DNA of 64,000 nt from Mactromeris polynyma (Eukaryota; Mollusca; Bivalvia; Venerida; Mactridae): positions 29,206,619-29,270,618 of the forward strand of contig JASFXZ010000001.1 of NCBI GenBank assembly GCA_032209605.1, read 5' to 3'. Of this stretch, positions 1 through 10,900 are shown piece by piece. The position numbers and the translations under genes are program-made. The notes under the pieces are model-generated. The model searched no databases and was not told where the DNA came from. It saw nothing but the letters and a program-made list of their open reading frames with translations. Every line of letters starts with the position of its first letter. The first letter of the stretch is position 1.

Positions 1-1212
1 AATTGAATGATTGACATGATCGAAAATTAATGAAATTACGCCAGTTTTTTTACATTTTTCCTTCGCAAAATCTACTGCGTTACTAACGGTATAAAAGTTA
101 ATCAAAGGACTGAAGGTCCTGAGAGGCGCTTCCAAGGCCAGAAAGTACGTTTTCATATCATTGGAAGGTGAATATTTTCAATAAATAAACAAGCTGATAG
201 GACCTATGTTCGTATTAAAAAAAAAATTAAAAACAGGAAAAATTCAAATAAGATTATTATCTATGAACTAACCTGGGTTTGATATGAACTAATCCAATTA
301 ATGACATTATGTCAATGCTATTGCGTCGTCAGATCTTGGTCCTACTATAGTGAACGTAAAGTATTAACTACTAGATGCCCAAGGGCAACATGTCAAGCCC
401 GGCAAATGTTAAGCGATTATGGTAATACGGCTATATAATGCCATACAATGCATATCTATTATATCCATCTTTTACTTTTGACTTACAAGTGTGATCTTGA
501 TCTTTGAGCTATGTACTGGTAGGTTATGGGTCATGTGTGTGACACACCATCTCATCATGTTGAACATTTGTACCAAGTAATTTAAATAATCCCGTGATAA
601 ATAACAAGTGTCATATTCTGGAAAAGACCTATCAGAACATTTTCTGACCTTTGAACTCTACGTGTGACCTTGACATTTGAGCTATATACACAGACTTAAG
701 CGCAACACACCATCGCTGCATAGTGAAGTATATTTGTAGTAATTTGATCATCCCCCAATAAAGGACAATGTAAGGTCAATATATTTAGATCTGGTTTTTT
801 ATGTTTGACCTGTTTGTGTGACCTTAACCTTTTTGCTACAGACACGGAACTTGCACGATAAATGAGGTCACCATGGTGAGCATTGGTGCAAAGGAATTCG
901 GAAATCCCAAATAAATAAGATGTTTTCGCCCCATAACGAATAAGTATTTTGTTATATCTGATTATTTTATCATCTTTTACATTATATTCCCTATAAACTG
1001 TACGGAAATTTGCCTATCAATATGGCTGACTATTTAGAACACGGGAGGTAAATATTGTAAACGTGGGAACTATATTTATTGGCCCTCTGAAACAAGTCAG
1101 TGCGTATCTTTTCCTGTCGCGATCTAAAACTACGTTATCACCGAGTTTCACAATCTTGTTTCAGCTAAAGAAACGCGACGCACAAATTATGATAGACAAA
1201 AAACACTACGAT
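1..1212. other. Unit opening block and spacer, no gene seen
   Basis: Positions 1-912 match 17268-17410 plus 18492-19256 in unit B, and the first 350 bases match 33623-33968 in unit C. Positions 930-1100 match 35425-35575 in unit C. Only short frames with many stops occur and no splice-bounded exon was recognised. Confidence 0.6.
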
Positions 1213-1385
1213 CAGGGGCGTAGCTTGGATGAAATGAATGTGTAGGCCAAGATGTAGGGGGGTCTTGGGGCATGCTCCCCCAGAAAAAAGTTGACCCTAG
1301 AATGTCAGAGGTGCGTTTTGGCGTATATTTTCTGGGGAAATGTGTAGGCCGCGGCCTACACGGCCTATAGGAAGCTACGCCCCTG
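1213..1385. mobile_element. Short MITE with 14-bp terminal inverted repeats
   Basis: The element begins caggggcgtagctt and ends aagctacgcccctg, a perfect inverted pair, and is flanked by ACGAT on both sides (1208-1212 and 1386-1390). It has no coding capacity. The terminal sequence resembles hAT-type non-autonomous elements, but the visible target duplication is five bases rather than the eight usual for hAT, so the superfamily is uncertain. Confidence 0.7.
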
Positions 1386-2158
1386 ACGATTTCTACATTC
1401 AATTGTCACTAGAACTGTATACAAGTCTATCGATTTCTGTATATATGTAATGTGTACTATCGGATCGTTGTTTAGCCTATGATGTCTATTAAACCTGGCC
1501 TGAAAGAAAACAAAAACTAAATCTCTCCCGATAAAAAAGTTCAGGATTGTACTACGAACGCACCACACAAATTTGCCAGACTCAAAAATTGGCTCTTTAT
1601 GCAAGCGTTTTTTTTAAGTAAAATCCCTATAACATCTTTACTTATTGACCCCAAACATTGTATTGAAGGGTATATAAACAAATATTGTATGGATGGACTT
1701 CGTACTTAACAATTGCAATTCACGCATTTTATATCTTTAGCCTGGCGTTGATTTCTATGCAGTGAAAATCAAAACTGCAAATTACAAATGTACTGTGTTG
1801 ATGAGGTTGACACTCGTCGCGTACATTTTTTCCTAATGCACTTTATGATATTTCGGTCGACCCGGTATGTACCCCGCACACCATAAATGGTATTTTTGAA
1901 ATCGAAGGGGGGAATTTATCTACCAGTAGAGCAGTATAGGCCAAACAGACAATTTTGAACCCAAAGACGATCCCTGCACAGTGCCAATTAGACCCATCGT
2001 ACAGTTACCATTTTCCTGGCATCTAGAACCAGTACTTTCCTGGAGTATACCCAGTATTTTCCTGTACCCAGTACTTTCCTGGAGTATACCCGGTACTTTC
2101 CTGGTTACATACAAGTACTGTTTTAGGTGGGAAACACTGAAAAGCATTTCTGTTTTAC
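1386..2158. other. Spacer with short local repeats, no gene seen
   Basis: Contains a small local repeat around 2030-2105 in which cctggagtatacc and agtactttcctgg recur. No exon or structured RNA was recognised. Confidence 0.5.
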
Positions 2159-2240
2159 CCGGCTAGACGATGGATCGAACCCACGACCTCAAGATTTGTA
2201 GTCATCAGCGTTACCCACAGAGCCACTGGGCCACCTCCGG
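2159..2240 (-). repeat. tRNA-like SINE fragment
   Basis: On the minus strand a B-box-like ggttcgatcc lies at 2172-2182, with an A-box-like stretch about 50 bases before it near gtggctctgtgggtaacg. The spacing fits a tRNA-derived SINE head. The arms do not fold into a convincing cloverleaf, so it is not called a tRNA gene. Confidence 0.5.
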
Positions 2241-2269
2241 TGATAATCAGAATGATTAAGTGCTGTTAC

Positions 2270-2486
2270 TTACACCCGTTCACAGACTGGTTTCCTGCGG
2301 CTGGCACAGTCTACATCTGCCCACCGGTCACCAATAGTATCCCCAAACACTGCGCAGTCTTCGTCGTGTGCATTCTGCGGCTCGCCTGGTCCCCAATCAA
2401 AATATTCGACACGGGAATTTACACCATTCCGCAGCCATTCACCCTCAACCTGACTATCCGTCATTCCAATCCACAGTAATCGAACA
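2270..2486 (-). pseudogene. Orphan C-type lectin domain exon (C-terminal half)
   Basis: The minus-strand frame from a splice acceptor (acag before 2486) to a TAA at 2270-2272 encodes about 71 residues with the C-terminal half of a C-type lectin-like domain. It reads WIGMTDSQVEGEW, then a W..GEPQN...EDC stretch, then RWADVDC and VCER at the end. These match the family's WIG, W-x-x-GEP, EDC, W-x-D-x-x-C and final cysteine positions. The usual EPN sugar-binding triplet reads EPQ and the WND motif reads WAD, so classic calcium-dependent mannose binding is doubtful. No N-terminal exon or signal peptide was found nearby, and I found no counterpart in units B and C. A gtaagt right after the terminal arginine leaves open that the exon was once internal. 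It may be the last exon of a gene whose other parts are lost, or a captured exon. Confidence 0.6.
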
Positions 2487-2564
2487 CTGTATTAGTAGAT
2501 ACACAAAGTTGACTTTCAGTTTATATATCCTTTCTGCATGTATACACAAAACTGGGCACCCCAC

Positions 2565-2640
2565 ACGGTTAGCTCAGTCGATATCTAGAGCGTTTGATTG
2601 CTGATCTACAGGTCGTGGTTCGAACCCCGAGTGAGGCTCA
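2565..2640 (+). repeat. tRNA-like SINE fragment
   Basis: An A-box-like ggttagctcagtcg at 2567-2580 and a B-box ggttcgaacccc at 2617-2628 have tRNA-like spacing. The rest does not form a good cloverleaf, so it is read as a tRNA-derived SINE head. Confidence 0.55.
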
Positions 2641-3204
2641 TGTTCTTTCTTGACATTTGACAGTAGATAATGCATTCAGAGCAGTTTGTTTTTAATGATG
2701 TTGAGAAACGCCATAAACCCAAAACACAAAAGTGGATTATGTATATACATGTATACGAACATAGTTTAATTTGCAGCAAGGAAGCTTCACTCTTCTTTTA
2801 CTTAAATTTAAGTACAAATTTAAATTCCTCAGAGTGCAAACAATGTTATCCATCGGTCAAGGGACCATATCGGCGTGGCAGTAAAAGTTATCTAAAATAT
2901 CGTTTTCCCTGCATATACGTAGAAATTACATGGTTTCTGATGATGATACCAAGACACGTGTATGAAAGCGAGCATTGGTTGCAGAAAGCAGGTCACAGTG
3001 TTTGTATGCGTGTGTTAGCAATATAAAAGTGTTTATTTATTATAATATCATCCCTACTTAAAGGGCCAGCCATTTCTAACTTATGAGACACCTACTTTCT
3101 GGGTACATTTACTTCCCGATTCCTATCCTTTAATGACAGACACGATGCAGGTAGGCACACGGTAACCATTATTTGACTAGCTAGCGGCTCAACAACCGGC
3201 CATA
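2641..3204. other. Spacer, no gene seen
   Basis: AT-rich sequence. A 118-codon open frame at 2670-3026 shows no recognisable domain and no paralogue in the other units, so it is not called. Confidence 0.5.
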
Positions 3205-3310
3205 TCAGAACGGACCCTCCCGGGCTTCGAATCGAATCTTCGACCTCCCGATACCCCAAGACGGATGCCTTAACAACTCGATCAATGTTGTTGCAAAATA
3301 TCAGTATACG
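3205..3310 (-). repeat. Weak tRNA-like SINE remnant
   Basis: On the minus strand gattcgattcg lies about 40 bases after gagttgttaaggcatccg, giving B- and A-box-like positions. Both are degenerate, so the call is weak. Confidence 0.35.
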
Positions 3311-3731
3311 GGATAAACACGAAATCTTACATTCGAATCTCACAAATCACAAGTCTGATAGTGACTCATATTGAATGTGAAAAATGTATGATAATGTTAA
3401 ATGCGTGCTTAATGGTCACACTGTTATATGGGAGTAATTATCAAGTCGGGGTGTGGACTGCGGCGCTCAAACCCAATAATTCCTCACAAATCTCTTAATT
3501 ACAGTACACTCTCAAAGAAAATGGACCAAAAAGAATATTCAGCGCTCACTTGACACTTTCGTGCAGTTTTCACACTCAACTTTGTGAGTTGAGATTCGAG
3601 TGCTGAGTGTAAGTATCCGTTATAAACCAACGTACGCTTAAAATCTTGCAGGAAGCTGTTTTCCATTTCTTCTTCTACGTGTACTAATCTTGCAGAGGAA
3701 TGATTGGCACAGAACTCCTGTCAAATAAGTA

Positions 3732-3926
3732 CAGTAAAATCTCACATAAAGACCACCTCAATAAGAAGACAACCTCAATAAGAAAACCATCTCAAAATTA
3801 AAACCACACTTTTCAAGTCCGTTTTCATTGTTTTGCTCTTTATTCAACCTCAATATTAAGACTACCTCGAAAAGAAAACCAGTTTTCAAGTGTCCCAATG
3901 GTTGTCTTATTATTGAGGTTTTATTG
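3732..3926. mobile_element. Pogo/Tigger-like MITE, unit A copy 1
   Basis: Starts cagtaaaatctcacataa and ends ttgaggttttattg, an imperfect inverted pair flanked by TA on both sides. The interior repeats the words 'gaccacctca' and 'ttattgaggt' in opposite orientations. It is one of at least eight members of the same family in the window. The TIR begins CAGT and the target site is TA, as in pogo/Tigger-type elements. No coding capacity. Confidence 0.7.
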
Positions 3927-6229
3927 TAGATAGATAGATTTATTTCTGTATCAGATGCATATATACATGGTAATAAGAACAACTTGTTTCATTAAAAACA
4001 CACATGAGTTATAAAAACCATGCCACCCACATCCGTACTAGGGATTACACAATAAAGAGAAAATATCCCTTATTTCCACTGTGGTCCTTGTCATGGATGG
4101 TGTGACATAGAGAGGCATGAAACTTCTATCACAGGCAAAACATGGTAATTCTATCACAGACAATACTATTGAAAGACAATTATATTTTGAAATAAAAGTG
4201 ACAAGCCAATTATAATGTGAATTAAAAAATAGAAAAGAGCAGAATAACAAAATATTGCTTTTGATTTATGAATTGAATGGGAAACTATGACATAAAATGC
4301 TTAAACACACAGCTATGCGCTTATTCGTTATTATCGATAAAATACCTATATAAGTAATTTGAATATGGAATTTGATAAGCATTAATTTTGCATTTTCATA
4401 AAATGCTTTTACAAACATATAGTTTAGTATCATTATATAAATGCAAAACGCTGGTTTTATGCAAACACATTGTAAGTCCATCATGTGTAAATGGTATGTT
4501 ATGTAAATTATATGTGTCACATACATGATTATCATATATGTGCCTGTCTATGACAATACGCATGAGTTTTGAGCAATTTGGATTTTGTATTGAAAAATGC
4601 GTTTTTATTACACATTGGGCTGTAGCAAGGCTAATCATTTTTGTCTAAATCACATGTTTATTAGGCAAATAGTCTTGAAGGTGAGGAAAGTTAAATAGCA
4701 AAGACCTCAGAAAAGATTACCGTTCCGCCATTACGTCAACTTCCACAACAAGTAACAGGAACCCTGGTAGGCAACCCAGCCATCTTCAATTCCTTTAATT
4801 CAGTAGTAACCAATGTTAGTATTCGATATTTACATTGTTTCAGTTTATACATTTATTGCGATCAAACTGTGGGATCAATTACACTTAATTAAAGCTTACT
4901 TCCTGGCCAGTAGCATGTACATCCTACAAATGACACTTTTAACAAGTATCCGTATGCATTTTTCCACCTTTTAAGTATTATTTTGTAAAAGTGTAGCCTT
5001 GGATTTATTAGATATTTCAAATACCTAATATTTTCATTGATGGGGATTCCTTTGTCAAATAATCCTTCGTGTCGACATTGAAGACCGGTCCGTTGATAAA
5101 CAAATGTGCACATCAGTCATAGACCCTGTTGGATTTCGCGACGTATGATATATACGTGTATATATGATCTATATAACTGTAATTTTCATACCAGTATTCC
5201 AGTATTCAAAACAATCAAAACTATGACTTACGAGAATACCCTATAGAAATAAGTAGGAATACAAGCCAGTATAACTTTGACATGATGAATGACTTCAATC
5301 TCGCCTGATCTCGTTCACTACACACAGTTGGACTAGATTCTATCAGAGATTACAACAGCCAACATTTGCATCTCCCAAAGGGTCTTTCTGTGAAGAGGTC
5401 ATGTTGTGCAGTGTAGGACTACTAAAGTGGCAACCAACTCGCACCGATGTGAAATTTCTTTTACACATTCACCCTGACCACGGAAAAATAAAATAAGGTT
5501 TTTAGTATACATGTTTAGTTGTTCATTGACAAACGAATATGGCAAGAAAATCAGTTGAGTTTTGTTGAAAGTGTACATGTTGAAATTAGTGATATAGCCA
5601 GTACGAGGGAGAGCTTATAGAAGTTTTACATAGTGACGTAGGTTTGGTCAATACAACATCAAGAAAACAGACGGATGCGGTCAGATTACAGTAAAACAGT
5701 ACGCTTTTTCTCGAATCATTGGACAAACTGTAGTATTTTAGGTCAAACTCTCATTAGTCGTACAAGAAACATATATGATCTGGCACTGGGTACATCGCTT
5801 CTTTAGACATGTATAATTGCATACAAATAAGCTGGCTATCTCAACACTCCATATATATTCAACATTAAAAGCCGTACATGCCGTAAATACCATACTTTTT
5901 TCCGTACCGGTCAGCACCAAACTTGAACATCTAGCATTGAATGTGTCCATGGTGACTAGACGTTGGAGTACTTGTTTGAGTCGTATGATAGACGTGATGA
6001 AGATGAAGAATTCACGCATATATTACTGGCTTATTAACTTATCAAACAAAAAAATGTTAGTTCGTTTTTATTGGGCTTATCGCCAGTCTTAACTCTTTTT
6101 TTCAGTAATACAAGGTGGTCAGTCACCCTACCCAGTTTTCTTGAAATTAATTATCAACCAGTACTGACATGCCCATCCCTAAAGCAGCTAACATCTTCTC
6201 CATATGAATCAGAGATGGATGACAAATGA
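3927..6229. other. Spacer shared with units B and C, no gene seen
   Basis: Most of this stretch aligns with 22150-24650 in unit B, and parts align with 35800-37285 in unit C. Frames conserved between units (for example the minus-strand frame at 5738-6019) show changes in all codon positions and no recognised domain. Nothing here could be supported as a gene. Confidence 0.5.
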
Positions 6230-6572
6230 CCGTACCAAATTGTCACGGGGTGATATAGCCTGTCCCGACCGGGAATTGAACCTGGACCTCCAGGACGAAA
6301 GCCCGGCGCACTACTAACTTGGACCTCCATGAGGATAGCTCGGCGCACTACTAACTGGGTTCGTGACCGTACCCAATTGTCACGGGGGGATATAGCCTGT
6401 CCCGACCGGTAATCGAACCTTGACTACCAGGATGAAAGCCCGGCGCACTACTAACTGGGTTCGTGACCGTACCCAATTGTCACGGTAGAATATAGCCTGT
6501 CCCGACCGGGAATCGAACCTGGACCTCCAGGATAATAGCCCGGCACACTACTAACTTGGCTCACCAGGCATG
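6230..6572 (-). repeat. 100-bp tandem array of tRNA-like units (unit A)
   Basis: About three copies of a 100-bp unit: gggttcgtgaccg recurs at 6357 and 6457. Each unit contains, on the minus strand, a B-box-like ggttcgattcccggtcggga and an A-box-like gttagtagtgcgccggg. Near 6330 a shorter internal duplication of the gcccggcgcactactaact word is seen. The unit looks like a tRNA-derived SINE head amplified in tandem. Confidence 0.65.
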
Positions 6573-6917
6573 TCTGTATCCTATATGTAGTCCTATAAAC
6601 AAGCAACATTCTATTTTCTTTTTCTATTCATATATCAATATTGTACATAAATGACAAAAAATAAAAAAAACAAGGGGACCATTGTTATTGGCCAACGTGT
6701 TGTTGTTTGTGAGCATACGATCTTGCCGTTGGTCCATTTCTAAAGAGCATTATGAAGAGGTTACTTATTCAAGCCACTTTGTACTCTTAAAAATAATACT
6801 TGACAATTATAATCCCGAAGTGACATCAATATATGGTCCATGTACTTAGACAATAAGGTCAAACAAAAAATGTTCCTACATCATCTTACATTTAAGGGTA
6901 AATCAGTTTCCATGGAC

Positions 6918-7062
6918 CTCCCTGGTTGATTGGTTATCCTCGCGGATTTCAAATCACTCACGGCTTCGGGTACGAAACCATCCCAGGATGAAGGATATAA
7001 GAGTATAATTGAAGACCCCATCCAGCTGGCTTACGGAGGGTCGATGGTTCTACCCAGGCCTA
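6918..7062 (+). repeat. tRNA-like SINE remnant (unit A)
   Basis: Contains an A-box-like tggttgattggttatcc and B-box-like words at 6965-6980 and near 7043. Counterparts lie at 25352-25490 (B) and 37988-38120 (C). In unit C a 133-bp MITE is inserted into it. Confidence 0.4.
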
Positions 7063-7680
7063 CGTATCACCGTAATAGCTAGAAAATGTACTGCATGATA
7101 GCTACTGTTTTTGTAGTTTAAACCCCATTACAAAAACATTTTTAAACTGACCGTCTCATTTTTCTACAACAAGAAATCTCTTTAAAAAAAGAAAAAGATA
7201 AACGGCGTAGATAGGATGATGTCTTCCGGTATGTTAAATGAAATAATATTCTTGCAACATGTTGAAAAATAAATCCTTACAAAAATTATCTCGGATCTAT
7301 GTATACTGTAATCATGGACCTGTTCGCACATCATACGAAAACCCCGTTTGGTGCCTTTTGGGTGAAAATACGATTGGTCAGATTTTAAAAATTAACAATA
7401 ATGGTTGGACAAAAATGTAGGTCAAAATCAATGTTATACAGCTACGCCTAAAAACTTACAGTTCTGAATATGTACAACACGAAAGAGGCACGCTTGCTGT
7501 GTATTTTACAAACCACAAAATCCGGGTAAGTGGTCGAAGCCATCCCTGAAAGAGTACTTGTTTATAATACCCTTAGGGCACTTTGTGTACTGGATATTTG
7601 GCTCGTCTATTTTGATCTAGAATTGGATTTAGATATTGTAGATCTACATCTATGTTGTTTAGATATTTAGATTAAAATGC

Positions 7681-7940
7681 ATGGTAGAGACATATGTTCT
7701 AATCGGGAGCACTTTCAATGAGCACACAGCAAACAAACAATTTTTAAGGAAGGCCCAAATGTTCATTAAATGTGTTATAATTTATAAACCACTCATCTGT
7801 CTGGTTTATGATTGGATGAACGCTACATCAATATGCTTGCGCATGCGTATTAAAGAACGGACGTTTATACATTTGAATGATCATTTGTTCATTGTTGACG
7901 AGTTCCCTTGCGGTCAAACTTGGAACTAAAACAATACAAA
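7681..7940 (+). promoter_or_regulatory. Conserved 5' flank of the C4-like genes
   Basis: About 260 bases upstream of the first ATG are conserved in all four gene copies (also 26157-26416, 39106-39365 and 44067-44327). A TATA-like tattaaag lies roughly 90 bases before the ATG in each. Copy 1 has a palindromic tgcgcatgcg resembling an NRF1 site that is disrupted in the others, and an inverted CCAAT (attgg) is present in copies 1 and 3 only. The 82-codon frame within it is broken in copy 4. Promoter function is inference. Confidence 0.35.
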
Positions 7941-10900
7941 ATGCTTAAAACGTTATCGAAGCAGCGAAAATGGTGGAGACAAACATTGGGAATAACTTCA
8001 TTTATGATGTTTATGACGTTAATGAGTTTGTATACTTTTGTAATAAACGAGAAACGCGACCAGAAATTGGAGGCTATGCGATTTGAATTTGATTCCTTGG
8101 TGGAAAAACATAATGCAGTCAACAATGATCTCATCAAACTGATTGTAAGTAACAGTGTTTTGATAAAACATCTTCATTTAAGGCGATAGCCTTGCCAAGT
8201 GTTTTGACAAGTGTAATAATATACTCATTTATGGACACACTCTATACACTGTATAGTAAATTTGTACATGTAGAATGACTGTTGATAATGTTTTACAGTC
8301 CGGTAAATGCACACAAAATTCTGTTTTTGGAAAGGAGAGAAAGTATATTAGCTTATGCTATCGAGTTTTTTTCCCAAAATTATATCTATAAAAATATTTA
8401 AAAACCTAGATTTTCCGTACTCATCCCTTATTTCTGTTGTTGTTATTTTGGAAAAAAACTTAATTTTTAAGTTGTTAAGAAGAAATCTAGATAGCATGAG
8501 GTAGATTTGCTTAATATCGTTGTATACATGTGTTTCTTTTGCAAAATTTACTCTTGTGCACATAGCCTGTTTAGCGGACCAACATGTACAATTTGACAGT
8601 ACCAACATTTCAAATAACTTCATTATTTTTCAACATTTAAAACAATATAGCTGTATTAGTTGAAGGACTGTATAACGATAAAACAGTACACATTTCATCT
8701 TGCTATAATATGTACATGTAGTTTCCAATATATCGCTTAAAAGCAAATATGGCTATTTTCTAGGGTATATACATGTATCACCTTAAATACTTTACAAACG
8801 CCATCGTTAAAAAGATGTTTGCTAGCGACTTCTTCATCCACATTATTATGGGTTTGTAGGTATGTTGATTTTTAGACATGTTATTATAGTTAAGTATTGA
8901 TATTCGTATATACTAGGCGTTATTTTTCTTTCCAGGATAACCGCAATTCGTTCGAAACAAATGACAGGAAGAAAAGGTCAGCTAGAGAACCATTTTCTAC
9001 AGACTATTACTCGGGTATGTGTGACAGATACAAAGAGTGATAACAATTGTGTAACTATTTGAATGGTTAATACAAATGTTTATGCCATGCTGCCTGTTGC
9101 AAAATATTATACATATAAATGACACGTACCATTGATTTGCGATTCTCTTATTATTTCGTGACAATCTCCTGCGATCTGCGCCACCCGTTTCGCGTACAAG
9201 CGATACGTATTCATGCGTGCCATGTAGATATTGTCCGACTATAGTCGGTTAATATGTTTTGTGTTTCAGCTCTGGGTGGAGCAGTGTATGTGAGATGGGG
9301 AAGAACGACATGTCCAGCGGAAAATGGAACAGAACTGGTGTATAAGGGTAATGATAGCAAACATGTTTGTTGAAGTAATATATTTGAGCCTTATTAATAT
9401 TCCAGGATTACATAGAACCCTGTAACTTCGGACAATTGAGTTTTGACCTATGATAGCTATAGGTACATAATAGTTTGTTTGTTTCTTTCTTTTACTGGGG
9501 TTAATACCACTTTTTTCTATTTTACTCATACACGGCGGTCAGCTGACCTAACCAGTTTTTCTGAAATGGATAACCAAGCAGTACTAACTTACATTAGGCA
9601 AGCAGCTGACAACTACTCCACATGAATCAGAGGTGGAGGACGAACGACCGTAGCTAAATGCCCCATAAAGACACGACTTGCAAGGGCCTGGAATCGAACC
9701 CGGACCTCCCGGGAATTAGTCCAGCGCTCTAACGGGCCGGCTAACAAACCAGTTCAGAGGTAAACCATATTCAGAAGTTATGTTATATAGAGGATCTTAC
9801 ATGAGTGTTCATGTTGTATTGAATTTATTAAACGAGTCGGTCAAAATGATATAATGCGAGGCTTTGCCGAGCATTATATCTTTTTGGCTGACGAGTTTAA
9901 TAAATTCAATAAAATATGAACACGAATGCTAGATTCTATTTATCACATAACTTGTAAACGGGCTTAAAACAAACAAAATCACACAGACTTGTTTCTCTAG
10001 CCGCCCCTGCATTTTGTCTCTACTTTAGTGATTCGGTCGAGAAAAAATAGTTCAAAGATTTTCACAGAATAAAAACGACGATTAATACCGATAATTAAAC
10101 CAAATGTAATGTCGAATGTTGAAACTTAACACAAAACAAATAATTAACAACATGCTCGATAATTTACTGCAGTTTTAAGGAAAACATTGAAGAAGTTCAA
10201 AATTTAGTGCAGACGCGCTGCTGTGACGACATGAAACCGTGACGTCACCGAGTCCATTCTAAAGTAAACTCATTGACTGAACGTAAATCAACATATCTAC
10301 GTTGACACAGTTGAAATTATGTCACTGTGAGTCGCTGTCAATCATTCGTACTCGTTTTCTCGGCGGAAGGATTGCATCAGCGTGTGGTCTATTCTGTTTA
10401 TGTTCACATAAAAAGAAACCACCGTGATCCTGATGATGGACAGCGAACCATGTGTTGATACCTCCTGACAAGCTGAAGTGTGTACTCGCATCGGATTTGA
10501 AGTACGCGTTCAGCTCGCAATGGTTAGAATTCTGATGAACTTTCGTTTATGAAGCTGTTTGACATTTAGACGATCGCGAAATGCTACATATTTGTCGTAG
10601 ACCGATACGCGAAAGTCGGCCATGTTTGTTTGGATTTCTGACAGCGCGTATGAATATGTGATGCGGCCCTAATTTGCATAAATATAACACTAGTGTAATA
10701 CGAGAAATATTGCATAGGTTATAATCACTCCCGCGCCGTATGTTATGTGATAAACACGAATTGCTAACCGTTAAAGATTTAATTTGCCGACAACCAAACG
10801 AATCAGATGCTTTACATATAACTCCCAGTCCGGTTAACTCAGTCAGTAGCCACTCTGATGGTCATTGGTTCTAACCCCGGATGAAGCGTTTGTTCTCCGC

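Noticed and set aside
5738..6019. Minus-strand 93-codon frame conserved at 24240-24506
   Set aside because: Shared because the units are duplicated. The two versions end differently after indels and no domain was recognised.
6230..6572. Possible tRNA gene cluster
   Set aside because: A- and B-box words are present, but the acceptor, D and anticodon arms do not pair convincingly. The tandem 100-bp arrangement and decay fit SINE-derived repeats.
7681..7929. 82-codon frame upstream of the C4-like genes, also at 26157 and 39106
   Set aside because: Amino acid changes between copies are frequent, with no sign of constraint, and copy 4 has a stop codon. It is better explained as promoter and 5' untranslated sequence shared by descent.
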